Notes: generated by a model not told the origin, from the letters alone. Numbered from the stretch's first letter, positions 1 to 12,445 are shown. The stretch is 64,000 bases of DNA from Casuarina equisetifolia (GCA_028551475.1 CM052355.1:23277580-23341579); one strand, 5' to 3'. Made by a program: numbers and translations.

Positions 1-273
1 ACCTCAAGATCCATCAACCTAACCTATGGAAGTTTTAATGGTAAGACTACTACTATAGCTATAGTTATTACATCGACAATGGTTTTAAGTTTGTCTTATT
101 GGATAATGGCTACACTTTACTTTCATTACAAGATCATCTATTTTTTAAAACAAACCCTCATCATTCTCCCTAACTAGCATGCCTAAATATGAGTTCTACT
201 TCATCACAACCTAATCAACTTTTTAATCCTTATAAGAACCCATACTACCTTGCACCATATGATATGCCTAAAG

Positions 274-1821
274 TGTTAAGTTTTATGGCTTAACAAGAAG
301 GGGGGTTGAATTGTTAATCTACCAATTTAATGATTTTGTAGGATATAAATTATTTAATCAATTAATTTAATAGTTTGTGTAATAAAAAATAATTAAAAAA
401 TAGAATTATTTAAATAAGTAAAGAGTAAGAGAATTAACACCCAATTTATCACGGTGGTTTGGCACTCAATCTTTGAGTCCTACGTCCACCCTGTTCTCCT
501 TTAATCCAACTGATTAAAGTCACCTTTACTCAACCTGATTAGGAGAACACATTCTCCCTAATCCAAATAATTCATTCTCAAAGGAATTCTTAAGTCCGAA
601 TACAAGTTATGATCAAAAGATCATGTACAATAGCAAATCTCCAAATAATACATTAGTTTATGGGATATTGCTTATTAGAGGAGCTATTCAAGCATATATA
701 TCAAGATACAGAGCTCCTATCACAAAATCCCCAATTTGAATAAATTAGGGTTTTAGATTTACCTCAGGATTTATGTGTAATAAATGTTTGTAAATGAAAT
801 TAGCACATAAATAATGTTATACAAGCTATGATTGAATATATAATTAAAGATCAAACCAAATAATCAAATAACACCAAACCCTTGTGAGTCACCGAGAGAT
901 TAGTGAACTTGAATCAAATATTAAATGAGCTTAAAAGACTTTCTTTACAATGAGAACACTTCAAATAGATCTTAATCATCAAGAGAAAAACTTCACGCAC
1001 ATATCTCCTTTAAATAGGAAATAGATCTAGGGATCCTTTTAGATCAAACTTGAACCATAGCTTTTTTCTCGTTAGGAATAGTGGCCTATCCATCAAATTG
1101 ACTTCATATAAACCTTCACAGCTACAATCCGACCGTTTTGACAGCTAGTCTTCTCCAAAATCCTCCCATTGAGGTTTCGGCGCTTGAGAGAAGTAGAGAT
1201 GACATCAAAGACGAGTAACAATGGCTAGGGTAGAATCATCGAGAGACCTCTTATATGCGTTTTTCTATTAAGTGAGACGACGTCGTGGCAAGGTGCATCT
1301 CTGATGGATGAGACAACATCGTAGCGTGAGAGGACTTACTCTAGTAGGGTTGGGTTGACACAAGCTTAAGCTGCATCACAAAGTCTCAATGCAATAACAA
1401 AGGGTCCAGTGCAGTAATAAAAGATCCAACAGATAAACACAGTCTAATATCAACAAGGTCCAAAGTTTAATTATGTAAATATGGTCCAAAACTATGATCT
1501 TTTACAAAGTTCATATTTTGGTGTAATACATATCTTAGCTTTGAACTAATACCCCTCGTGTTCCTACAAATACATTAAACCAAGTATCATATTTCTAAAT
1601 AAAATATACTTAAATTTTTAAATGTATTTCACAAGAACTTTAAGAATATGTTTTATGAAGTAATGTAGGAACCCGATTACTTTATAATATCATTAATTGA
1701 TATTATAATTTGTACACTTTTTACTACCTATAATTTTTCTTTTTGCACATATAAAAACATATTTCAAGAATTGATATTTACCAAAATATTTTTAGTCACA
1801 ACAAAACCCTATTTTCCAACA
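274..1821 (-). mobile_element. Solo LTR (family A), with target-site duplication
   Basis: A 1548-bp unit begins TGTTAAG and ends TTCCAACA on the plus strand. It is flanked by identical 5-bp copies of TAAAG at 269-273 and 1822-1826. The same sequence recurs inverted at 10256-11872 and partly at 48650-49811. I assign it to the minus strand because, read that way, a TATA-like TATTTAAAGG lies about two thirds along and the 3' end carries the C6 motif (AACCCCCCTTCTTG) typical of plant LTR ends. It has no internal domains, primer-binding site or second LTR, so it is a solo LTR left by recombination. It splits a copia gag. Confidence 0.88.
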
Positions 1822-1826
1822 TAAAG

Positions 1827-2600
1827 CCTTTCTTATGACCAATCCATTGAAGGATGACTCTAACTATGAATTATAGAGTAGACAAATGCAAAATTAGGTC
1901 TCCATCAAGGACAAATGAGAATATGTTAATGGCTTCTTCCTTCATCTAGAAATCAAAAACATACATACAAACGTTATAGGAAAAATCTCATATAGCTCTC
2001 ATTAGTTTGTTTGAAAAGTTAGTGCAAGGCCACCTAGTCCTCTATGTCTCTCGTAAGGCAAATGTAAAAGTTCATTGGGAAGCCTTCAAGGTTAGATTTA
2101 GGAGCATTTCATGAACCCAATGCCATTAGCTTCAATATAAGTAATTTGAGAATAGGATGGCAAGGACAAATGTTATCGAATAATATTTGAACATCAATGA
2201 CTTACTGGTTGAGATTGTTATTATAGGAGCTTTTATTCAATGCTCTTATAGGGTTGATGAAAGGTTTGAAGAATGACTAGATGAGCACAATGTCATGGAT
2301 TTCTTGTTAAGACTACCCAAATTGTTTAGCATATTCTTTCAAAAGAGATGTTGCCCAACATTAACAAGGCTTTCAATCTAGCGAAGGAAGATAAGCACCA
2401 ATGCTAGAAGGACAATGTCATTAGCAAAAGCCTACTTGACAATGTGGTTCTTGCTATTTCTTCACCCTTAATGAATGAGTATGGCAATAACTTGTCAAAA
2501 ATGAAGCTCAACTCAAAGGGACACATAGTTTGCTCACACTATCATAAGATTAAGAACACAACTTAGAAAAGATTCCAATTAGTTAGACATTAAAAAGGGA
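1827..2600 (+). pseudogene. Copia gag remnant with degenerate zinc knuckle
   Basis: Conceptual translation with frameshifts gives the plant copia gag pattern: an N-terminal stretch reading DDSNYEL (then a stop where Trp is usual), followed by EYVNGFF about 20 residues later. Near 2345-2400 it reads LPNINKAFNLAKED, the usual 'N-K-A-hydrophobic' gag motif. Around 2515-2590 a CCHC-like knuckle (C..H..K.....F) survives in part. The reading continues upstream of the solo LTR, where 190-273 encodes NPYYLAPYDMPK, so the solo LTR split this gag. It is non-functional. Confidence 0.7.
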
Positions 2601-3109
2601 AGGGAAAACAAGTTGCATTGTAGCATTTGCATTTCAAATGGGTCTAGCGTGTACATTTCAAATGGGTCATGAGGAAGGAGAGAGAAAAATAGTTTCAAAA
2701 CTTGTTATACTAGTTAATTTTCCAATTATAACTAATTTCAAGTTTCCAACTAGAACAAGACCTAGGCTAATTGGTTCCATAAATCTTTTACCTAGCCACA
2801 GACAACTTAGTCCTAATTGCATAGGTTCCTAGTTCTTTTAAGCTTGGATTTAGTTGGAAAAATGTTTACCAAACATCACAACTTGTAACCACTAAGATAT
2901 GCTGAAGGAGGAGAGATCCAAGATTAGGAAATTAATGGGTAAAATTCACCTATTGATAGCACATTATTTGCAAGCTTTGTTGGATAGCCCATGGATCACC
3001 CCAAACTCTCCTTTTTTGTTGGATCAACTATCATAGCTTATTAGCCCTCAACATTATCCCTCCATCAACTCCTCCTAGCAACTATGAAGGTATGATATCC
3101 TCATCTCAA

Positions 3110-4330
3110 ACATCATTTTTTAAGCATCCTTGGATTATTGATTTAGGTGTGAGTGACAATAATATGTGTAATTTAAATTCCTTATATTATTATGCATACA
3201 CATCTTAATCGCTAGCCATTAAGTTGTTTAATGATAGATATATTTATGTCACACATATAGGACATGCTTCCCTACTAATTTTTACTTTTAAAGTACGTCA
3301 TGTTTGTTCCTCAGTTGAAATTGATGTGCAGTCAATCCAAAGAACCTTGTCTAACCATAATTGCATTTTTGTATTTTTAATAATTTTTGCACTTTCTAGG
3401 ATCGTATGATTAGGTAAGTGATCAAGTTGGGTAAAGTTGAATGAAGACTATATTTTTTGCACTCTAGCTTAGATGAGTTACCCTTTTCTAGCTTAGATAA
3501 GTTACCCTTTTTTATTTTATTTTTTATTTTATAACACATGCACCTAGGAAAGGAAGGGAAGGGACTTGAACCCATGACTAGTGGGATTATTGGTCAGGGT
3601 TTGGCTCAGAGCTAAGGCCCTACCCCTTTAGATGAGTTACCTTAATGTATTGATTGCCTTTTGTGTATTATCCATTATTTTTTATTTTGTATGAATATGA
3701 AGTTTTTGTAATTTCAATACTAACGTTAACACTCACTATCTTTTATGGCATTTAGACTTGGACAGAACTCACAAAGAACATATTTTGCTCACAGCAAACC
3801 TATATAGTGCCTAAAAGTTTTTTGTGTTTTGTTTGCCCATTGGCCAAATAGATTAGATCCATTTTTCCACATTAATAAACAACTAGTCATGCCATATTTG
3901 AGCTTATATATTTAGATTTATAAGGTCCTCACTAGGCACCCAATCATGATAGGTGGTGCTATTTTTTAATCGTTGTTAATGATTTTTTATGCATAACTTG
4001 AAATTTCTTATTATGTTCTAAAGATCAAGTTTTCACTATTATTCAATCTTTTATCCTTATGATTCAAAATTAATATAATATTAAAGTTAAGTGCATTTGC
4101 CTAGACAATGGAATTTAGTTTTACTTTACTGCTTAATTTGCTTTTTTGGTTTTTCATCGCATTGTCTATGAAAGTTCATCCATTAATATCCTTTAGTAGA
4201 ATGAGGTATAGAATGTAAGCATCCCCATTTATTAGATGTAGCTTAAGCTTTGATGTTTTAGGTACATATTCTAATACTTTTCTAGAGCAAATATATCCTG
4301 ATAGCTGCTTACCTTATCTGTAAATTATCA
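3110..4330 (+). pseudogene. Copia protease and integrase remnants
   Basis: Near 3125-3170 the translation reads WIIDLGVSDN, the copia aspartic-protease motif with the active-site DSG changed to DLG. The segment at 3224-3409 has the following protease pattern (VTHIG, then LNCIFVF-like). From about 3740 a pre-integrase region follows, with FELIYLDL near 3895-3925, the start of the integrase core. Stops and frameshifts interrupt all parts, and a probable SINE is inserted at 3510-3627. Confidence 0.65.
3510..3627 (-). mobile_element. Probable tRNA-derived SINE
   Basis: Read on the minus strand, this unit of about 118 bp starts CTAAAGGGG..., has a possible A box (TAGCTCTGAGCC), and has a pol III B box GGGTTCAAGTCCC at 3561-3573 that matches the GGTTCRANTCC consensus. 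It ends in an A-rich tail (plus strand 3510-3540 is T-rich). Its ends are flanked by similar direct repeats of about 16 bp, TTAGATAAGTTACCCTT at 3493-3509 and TTAGATGAGTTACCTT at 3628-3643, which fit a target-site duplication. It lies inside the copia remnant. I do not recognise a named family. Confidence 0.55.
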
Positions 4331-5039
4331 AGTGCTAGACTTGGAAATCATTCACATTTTTAGTTATTTTATGGCACACCACTGACATTGGATCACTAAG
4401 TGTTTAGTTGTTTGTTATTCCATTTTTTAACATCTCACAAATATATATTAAACCTTAGGACCGCTTCTTGTGTTTTCTTTGGTTATCATTGCTTACAACA
4501 GTTACCAAGTCTATAATCTTAACCCTGACAAAATTTTTATTTGTCGGGACATTATTTTATGAATATGAGTTTATTTTTACTTTTTCTTTTCTTTTTCTTT
4601 TTCTTTTTCGACTAGTCCTTCTACAAGTGTTGATTGTGATTAGTCCTTGGATTAAATGACACCTATGCCAAGCATCATTCAATTGCACAATCCATTGCCT
4701 ATAGTACCAAGCCATCTCTAGAAGCCACACAACCACCAATTCATGACACAATACTAGATATTTTATTGGACCCACCTTTAAGGCCTTATTCAGAAGCCTC
4801 ACCTAATCCACATGTAGGGGTAGCCCATTTTAGAACAACTACTTTACCTATTTCTAGAGCCTTCCTTGAAATAGCTATCTCTAGCACCTTGGCGATCCTC
4901 ATGACCAATAAGACTTCCCATTTGGACTATCAACTATTTATATTCAACTATCTCCATAGGGTTAAACAATCAATACCACATTTCAAACTATATCTCACTT
5001 GATGTTTTCCACTCATATTTTAAGCATTTCATTGCATCC

Positions 5040-6625
5040 ATTGCAAATAACACCAAACTCAAAACATATCATTAGGCACTTAAGGATGGTCATTGGGTTA
5101 ATGTTATGCATCGTTAGTTAAGGGCCCTCAAGGCCAATCATATGAAGAATGTAATATCACTTCCACCTAGTCTTAAAGCCATAGAATGTAAATGGGTATA
5201 CCATGGAAATGGTACAATCGAAAGGTAAAAGGTCAAGTTAGCAACCAAAGGGTTCACACAATGAGAGGAGATAAATTGTGATAAAAACTTATCTACCATA
5301 GCAAAATCAATGACTGTGAGATTATTTATGAGAATTGCCTCCATTAGAAATTGGTGTCTTCACCAATAAGATGTTTTCAATGCTTTTTTGTATGTTAGCT
5401 TAATGGAAGAGGTATATATGCATATTCCACTTAGTACTTTGCACTAGGGAGAGAAAGTATTTTGTTAAAGAAAATCATTATATAAATTAAAGCAAGCATC
5501 CAAGCAAAGGTACACCAAGTTCATGAAGGCTATCCTTGAATCAAGTTTTCATCAATCTTTACATGATTATGCCTTGTTCACTTGAAGACACAAAATTTAA
5601 TTCATCATCTTTCTTTTTTATGTTGATGATATTTTGATCACTAAGAGGTTAATCTTTCAACAACAAAAAAAAGGATAATTTTTCAGTCATCACGAAGTTT
5701 AAACAATATTTGAATTCTATCTTTCATATGAAAGACCTCAACAAGTGTAGATATTTCCTTGGAATTGAAATAACTCATTCACTCAAAGGCATATACTTGA
5801 GTCAATGAATACACTTTGGAGATAATCTTAAAAGCTAGACTTAAGAGATCAAAGCTAGCTATCACTCCCATGAAATATAGTGTTCAATTGACCACACAAG
5901 AATGTGATGTAGGCAATCGTGAAAGGTAAAATGATCCATTTCTTAAGGATTATCCTCCCTATTTGAGACTAATTGGTAGACTATTAAATTTAACTCACAC
6001 CAACTAAATATAAGTTTCATGGTACAACATCTTAGTCAATTTACTCATGTGCAGAAGAGATCATGCATGGATGCAACCATAAAAGTGTTGAAGTACCTCA
6101 AAGGTACTCTGAGACTTGAATTCTTCCTTTCCTCTTCATTAAGATTGGAACTTTTGCTTATTGTAATTCAAACTACGCAACCTGCTTTATGTCTTGAAAA
6201 TGCATCACAAGTTACTATAACAAACTAGGTAAATCTCTAGTATCTTGATTAAGCAAGAAACAACCTATAGCATCAGAGTAAAGAACTATGGTATACATAA
6301 TTTGTAAGATCATCTTGCTACTTGGGTTATTTAGAGATCTTTCTGTTTCCATTCCTCATCTGATTCCACTGCATTGTGATAATGAGATAGCTAGACATAT
6401 AGCAACAAATCTCATTTTCATCAAAGGATGAAGTATATTGAGACTGATTATCATTTTGCACGAGAAACAATTTGTAAGGGCATCATTAAAACCTACTATG
6501 TTAATACATGGGAATAACCTACTAATTTATTTACCAAAGCTTTATGTAGCACAAACTCACCACTTTTTATTTAAGCTTGAAGTATTTGATTTATTCAAAT
6601 CTTTAACTTAAAGGGGAGTATCATA
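5040..6625 (+). pseudogene. Copia reverse transcriptase and RNase H remnant
   Basis: Around 5070-5420 the translation follows copia RT: an 'AL.DGHWV' start, then ECKWVYHGNGTIER, KLATKGFTQ and QDVFNAFLYVSLMEEVYM. A broken 'FFVYVDDIL' equivalent lies near 5610-5640. At 6019-6130 the RNase H entry region reads HLSQFTHVQKRSCMDAT followed by LKYLKGTL. Near 6330-6400 'LFRDLSV' and 'LHCDNEIA' correspond to the copia RNase H core. Many stops and frame changes show that it is dead. Confidence 0.75.
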
Positions 6626-6639
6626 AATTGTGGTGTTAT

Positions 6640-8335
6640 GGCTCTTTCTCTATTTTTAATGTACTTAAGTGTAAAGACTAGTTTTTCTATTTTTAAAGTT
6701 AAGTAAAGATAACTTTGTATGGAATGAGTGCCTAGAAGCATAATTTCAAGCTTTGCAAAAAGAATTGGGCAACAAACCTATTTTAGCACTCCTACATTTT
6801 TTCTTGTCTTTTCTAACAAAATGCAATACAAGGGTGGGAGGTATGCTTTCTTAAGCTAGATGATCCACCATTTTTTTTTTATCTTAAGCATTACATGAAG
6901 GAATGCCTTGCTATCAACCTATGAAAAAAGCTACTAGCTCTAATTTTGGTAGTGTAATGATGTTGCCATTATCTTCTTGGAAAGCTATTTGTGGTTAGGA
7001 TGAAACAAAAAAGCTTAAAGTACCTTTGGGAATAGAAAATTGCCACCTCTTACCTAACAAATATGGCTAAAAAAACTTCTAGGGTATGATTTGCTAATGG
7101 TATACAAAAATGGACAAAGATAACATAGCTACTAATGATCTATCACAACATTAAGAAATGGAAAGTACAAAGTAATGTGTATGGGCAAATTATGGCTATC
7201 TTGGGCCCTTACTAAGAGGGGTTGACTTGGTCAAAGAGGAAGTAAAGCAAAACTAGGTTTTAAGCAAAATAGAAAAGGTAGTCAAGCCATGGAGTCTTTT
7301 GATGGTATGATATTTTTTAAAAAAATATAGAATATATTTGTTCTAAGACTCTCCATTGATCTAATACTACTCCATGAGTTCCACAATGTGGCATATAAGG
7401 ACTTCCACAAGGTCTTTCAACAAGTTAAGGAAATTTTTTACTAATCCAAGATACACACATAAGTTTTATAGTTTAGACAAAGGTGCTTCATCTATTAGTA
7501 AAACAAATGGGAGACTTCAAAATTCCTAGATCTTCTTTAACCATTTTTGATACTACTCAGGCTTGGATGGATATTGGGTGGTGTGATGGAGAACATCAAT
7601 CTTTGTCATCATAGATAAGCTATCTAACTTGACCTATTTCATTACCTTGTCTTACTATTGCACAATTTTCTTAATGGTGCAAGTGTTCTTTGACAAACTT
7701 TGGAGTTGTAAAGGATGTAACAAACCATTACTGACAATAAAGACTTCATATACAAACCATTACTAACAATAAAGAGATCTTCAAATTGAGGTGGAAAACA
7801 ACTAACCTCTCTTTAGCATACCATTTTCAAATGAATGGGACAAGCCAAGATAACTAACTAAATTATACAAATACATTTTAGATATTTTATGAGAGACAAA
7901 CCCAAACATTACAAACTCTCAAAGGGCTATAAGGAAACCCCGCTACAAAAACATGTATGGACAAATGCCTCCACCATTGTTTTCGTATGTCCTTGGTACT
8001 TCTACTATGGATGAAGTTAAGAAAGAGTTGTTTAAATGAAATCAAGTCTTGAATGAGCTTAAGGAGAGGCTAGCCATAGCCTAGAGTCGAATGAAAAAGG
8101 CTTATGATTGCCATAAGCATGATGTTAGTTCTAAGATAGAACATCATATTTACCTTTGCTTGCAACCATATAAAAATTTAGTTGCCTTCGAAAGATTTCA
8201 CAAGCTCAACCAATGCTACAAAGGTCTTTTCGAAATCAAGCAAAGAATGGAAGAAGTAGCTTACAAATTGAATCCATTTGATAAGTCATGGATCCATCCT
8301 ATTTTTTATGCAATATATGTTGATATATTTTAGTT
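6640..8335 (+). pseudogene. Ty3/gypsy RNase H and integrase remnant
   Basis: Near 6915-7060 the translation gives KKLLAL, then HYLLGKLFVVR, then KSLKYLWE, the gypsy RNase H pattern. Around 7590-7700 the fragment DKLSNLTYFITLS resembles the integrase core 'D.LSK.AHF..L'. The 80-codon open stretch at 8091-8333 matches the integrase C-terminal region: KKAYDCHKH, then LCLQPYKNL, RFHKLNQCYKGLFEI and AYKLN. This is the 3' half of a gypsy pol, abutting the copia remnant. LTRs were not identified. Confidence 0.7.
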
Positions 8336-9571
8336 AATTTTCATTGTATAATGAGCATAATTGTTAAATATTCCATGTGGTACAATGATGTAATATGTTG
8401 AAATATTATAAGCTTCAAAGGAATGTTTATTCAAGAGTTAGAATATTAGCTACAACATTAGGTTTCATCTTAAATGGACCTTTTCCTTTAATAATTTATG
8501 GTTTAGACCTAACAAGGCTTAAAAAGAAGTTAGATTAGACTAAAAGGTAAGACCCTCATGGTGTGTAGCCCATGAAAATCAAGTGAAACACCATGAAGGA
8601 CTAATTTGCAAACTTCATGAAGTGTAGCTAATGAATAGAAAGCCTAGTCTATATCCTAAATTAATCAAGACAAGATGACATATGCAAAGTTAGGGCAAAA
8701 TGAAAAGGAAAAGAGCTATATGCAAAAGGAAAAAGAGAAGAAAAGGAGGCTACCATTTTGCATTTAAGAATCCAATTTTTTTGCCTTTTCAAATCTATCA
8801 ATTGACTATTCTACATTTGACTAGAAGAACATTGAGCCATGAAGAAGATGTTGATAAGAAGAAAAAAAAATGGAAGAGGACAACTAAGGGAAAGAACTAA
8901 GCTATCCTATAGTTGCATAACAAATTCTCTAAAGCTTTATTTGTATTCTCTTCTAACTAAGTCTATTCCATATCTTCATTGAGTTTATTGTTGTTGATCG
9001 AGCTATTGATTGTATTTGTTTTATGACTGGCATCCTAAGATTAAAACCCTATACTTAGTTCTATGCTTTCATTTAGGACTTTTCAATCCATTCAATTCTC
9101 TTGTATTTAGATCAATTATTCTTAAAGGATTTGTAACATTTTCACTATAATTATAATTTGGTGCTTATGAGGTGTGTAAACTTTGCACAACCTATGGGAT
9201 TGTGTTGCAATTGGCCAATCTAAAGGATTCTTTGCTTTTTTGGTTTTCATGATGAATAAGGGACCCTTTAATGGTTTGCAAAAAGAGGTAGATTAGACAA
9301 GGCCTAGTCACTTAAAAACTATGTATCACCTTGTGATTGTTACTTATTTGATGTATGTGCACAATGTCTAATCTAGTTTGTTTGAATGATTCTATTATGA
9401 ATAGAAAATCATAGACATGATTCATCTCAACCCAAGAGTATACTTTTACATATGCATGTTTAATGGTATCCACTTATTTATAAGAGCATAAATCGTCATA
9501 TTTGCATACAATACTTTCATGTTTTAACATGTTTGGATTAGAAACAATCCTTCTACGAAAAATTGTAGTAG
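8336..9571. other. AT-rich sequence without a recognisable gene
   Basis: No coding pattern is evident. A Lys/Arg-rich open stretch at 8700-8900 reflects A/G-rich sequence, not a known protein. The position just after a gypsy integrase tail would suit a decayed 3' LTR, but I could not find its partner or its ends. Confidence 0.4.
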
Positions 9572-9933
9572 TGTTAGGACTTGAATCCTATACAAGCCAA
9601 CAATTAAGAACACAAGAACACGAGAACTCAAATAAAACAATAACTAATGACAAACAATAACCAAATAACAAAGTACTGATTATGAAACTACTAATAAACT
9701 ACTCCTATTAAAGCTATAAGATAACTAAGGCTAAGGCTATGAAACTCTTAATGATAAAATAAGGTTTTCTCTTGATGGATTGATTATTTTAAAGGCTAAG
9801 GATGCCTTATATAAGCATGTAGTCCTAATTACCCTAGGTCTTAGAGTCCTAATTGGACTAGGTCTTAGAGTCCTAGTTGTCCTTGAGTGGGCCTCATTCT
9901 TGAATTACTAATGGGCTAGCCCTAATCCTAACA
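9572..9933 (-). repeat. 3' LTR of the short gypsy-derived element
   Basis: This 362-bp repeat is alignable along its whole length with 12462-12813. The TGTTAGGA start and TCCTAACA end are perfect inverted termini. It is flanked on its outer side by AGTAG. On the minus strand it is the 3' LTR, because the primer-binding site lies next to the other copy. Confidence 0.87.
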
Positions 9934-10035
9934 ATCCACACTCCTTTAAATAACCATTGTCTTCAAGGTTAAGTTAGGCTAGATTAGATCCTAACAATCC
10001 TTACCCCATCAAAGAACCTTTGTCCTCAAGGGTTA

Positions 10036-12100
10036 TCACTAGAAGATGTGGAAGAGTTATCACTAAAAGATGTGGAAGAACTATCGCTAGTAGAGGTGGA
10101 GGAGCTATTGTCAAAAGATGTGAAGGAGTTGCCATCAGATGAGAGAAAGGAGCTACGACTCGACAAGGTGATAAAGCCATTATTGAAAGAGACAAAAGGG
10201 CTACCATTAGAGAAAACATATAAGCCATTACTGAAAAAGGTGGAAGAGTTGCCTTTGTTGGAAAATAGGATTTTGTTGTGACTAAAAATATTTTGGTAAA
10301 TATAATTCTTGAATATGTTTTTCATATGTGCAAAAGAAAATTATAGGAAGTAAAAGGTGTACAAATTATAATATCAATTAATGATATTATAAAGTAACTG
10401 GGTTCTTAAATTTCTTTATAAAACACATTCTTAATGTTTTTTTTAGAAGTATATTTATATATGATGCCAAAAAATATATTTGAACATTTTATTAAGAAAT
10501 ATGATACTTGGCATTCTGCATTTGTAGGAACATAAGGAGCCTTGATTCTAGCTTGATATTAGTGCAAAGCTAAGATATATATTACATCAAAATGTGAACT
10601 TTATAAAAGATCATATTATTGGACCGTGCTTACATTATTGGACTATGTTCTGATTACTTGACCTTCTTGATATTGGACCATAATTATATGTTGGACCTTT
10701 TGCTACTAGACTGTTGTTCTATAACATAGCCTGAGTTCACTACAGCCCAACCCTACTAAAGGAGGCCTACCCACGCTCGCTATAGTGTCTTCTCACTTAC
10801 CAGAGGCACGCTGCTATGGTGTCATCTCACTAATCAGAAGTGTTCTTGCTACGATGTTGTCTCACTTATTAGAGAGATGCACATAAGAGGGTTCTCAATC
10901 ATTTTGCCCTAGCTGCTGTCCTTCAATGAAAAACACACTCCGATGTCACCTTTGTTCTCTTGAGTGTTGAATCCTCAATGGCAGGATTTTGGAGGAGACT
11001 AGATGTCAAAACGGTCAGATTGAAGCTTTGAGAAGTGAAATGAGGTCGATTTGATAAATGGGTCACTATTCCTAACGGGAAAAAGGCTATAGTTTAGGTT
11101 TGATTTAAAAAAGCCTTAGATCTATTCCCTATTTAAAGGAGATGTATGCGTGAAGATTGCGATTGATGATCTGCATCTATTTGAAGTGTTCTCTTTATGA
11201 AGAAAATCTCTTGAGCTCACTTATTACTTGATACGAGTTCCCTCATCTCTCAGTGACTCATAAGGGTTCGGTGATATTTGATTATTTGATTTATTCTTTG
11301 ATTATCTAATTGATTATAGCTTGTATAACATTATTTATGTTCTAATCACACTTGAAAATCTTCATTGCACATAAATATTGAGGAAAATCTAAAACCCTAA
11401 TTTACTCAAATTGGGGATTTCATGATAGAAGCTTTGCACTTTGTTATCTATACTTGAATAGCTCCTCTAATTAGTAATATCCCTTAAACTATCATATTAT
11501 TTGGGGATTTACTATTGTACATGATCTTTTGATCATAACTTGTATTCGGACTTGAGAATTCGTTTGAGAATAAATTATTTAGATTAGGGAGAACGTGTTC
11601 TTCTAATCTAGTTGAGTAAAAGAGACTTCAATCAGTTGGATTGAAGGAGAAGAGGGTGGACGTAGGACTCAAGGATTGAGTGCCAAACCACCGTGGTAAA
11701 TTGGGTCTTTGTTCTCTTGCTCTTTATTGATTTGAATAACTCTAAATGTTTGCTGCTTATTAATCTATCAATTGCTAAATTAATCGGATTGAATTCTTTA
11801 TTGCAAAGAAAAGTATATTATTGTTAGATTAACAATTCAACCCCCCTTCTTGTTAAGCCATAAAAACCAACAGCCTTCCTTTCTATCTTTTCTAGTAGTG
11901 GCTTATCTATAGCCCTTTTGTCTCCTTCAATAGTGGCTCAATAACCTCATCTAGTCATGGCTACTCTCTATCATTTGGTGGCAATTCGTCCACATCTTTT
12001 GGTGACAGCACTTCCATCTCTTCTAGTGATAGCTCCAGTACCTTTTCTGGCGAGGGCTTTTCCACATCTTTTGGTAGTAACTCTACCTCTTTTGGTGGTG
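10036..12100. repeat. Palindromic interior of the short element, split by a solo LTR
   Basis: The reverse complement of 10036-10255 aligns with 11873-12100. Both contain the same ordered landmarks: GTGGCTTAT or ATGGCTTAT, then CCCTTTTGTCTC, then TTCAATA, then GGTGGCAA or GATGGCAA, then CACATCTTTTG, then AGTGATAGCTCC or AGCGATAGTTC. Both arms are made of degenerate tandem units of about 18-24 bp. The arms meet almost without a spacer once the 1.6-kb solo LTR at 10256-11872 is removed. A further unit copy lies at about 12190-12270. Confidence 0.75.
10256..11872 (+). mobile_element. Solo LTR (family A), nested, with target-site duplication
   Basis: A 1617-bp unit starts TGTTGGAAAATAGG, ends AAAAACCAACA, and is flanked by GCCTT at 10251-10255 and 11873-11877. 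It aligns end to end with the reverse complement of 274-1821. A TATA-like TATTTAAAG at 11130-11138 and the C6 motif CAACCCCCCTTCTTG at 11839-11853 give its direction. It has no internal sequence or second LTR. It sits almost exactly at the centre of the palindromic interior of the short gypsy-derived element. Confidence 0.9.
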
Positions 12101-12445
12101 GCTCCTCCACCTCTTCTAAGGGTAACTCTTCCATCTCATTCAGTAATGACTCAACCAACTCTTTAATTGGTGGCACCCTCCATTTCTTTTGGTATTAACT
12201 TCTTCACCTTTTCTAGTAATGGCTTTTTTGTCTCATCTAATAATGGCTTCACCACCTATTCTAAAGGTAATTCCTTTATCTCCTTTTGTAATGACGCCTT
12301 GGACATTTTAGCATCTCCTTTAACAAACAAAGGGTTTCTACTTGGAGTTCATACAATGCTTTAAATTCCAGTGAAATAGAATTTGTCATAGTGGTTGCCT
12401 TTGTATATAATCATGTTTGCACCCCACTTTTGATTAGCAGGACAT

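Larger units (their letters stand above)
1..6630 (+). mobile_element. Decayed Ty1/copia retrotransposon, 5' end outside the window
   Basis: Copia-type domains appear in the canonical order on the plus strand: gag with a zinc-knuckle remnant, protease, pre-integrase/integrase, reverse transcriptase and RNase H. All are broken by stops and frameshifts. The 3' end of the coding part is marked by a purine run (AAAGGGGAG near 6611-6620), a typical polypurine tract just before a 3' LTR. The 5' LTR would lie left of the window, and I could not delimit a 3' LTR. The element is interrupted by a solo LTR (274-1821) and a probable SINE (3510-3627), so it is older than both. No part can encode a working protein. 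Confidence 0.85.

Noticed and set aside
10026-10325. 99-codon Ser-rich open frame on the minus strand and its Glu/Leu-rich plus-strand partner
   Set aside because: Both come from the tandem repeats of the palindromic transposon interior, and the frame runs on into the nested solo LTR. No start context or homology supports a gene.
11957-12176. Overlapping open frames on both strands with regular amino-acid repeats
   Set aside because: The period of about 18-24 bp is a multiple of three, so several frames stay open by composition. It belongs to the same transposon interior.
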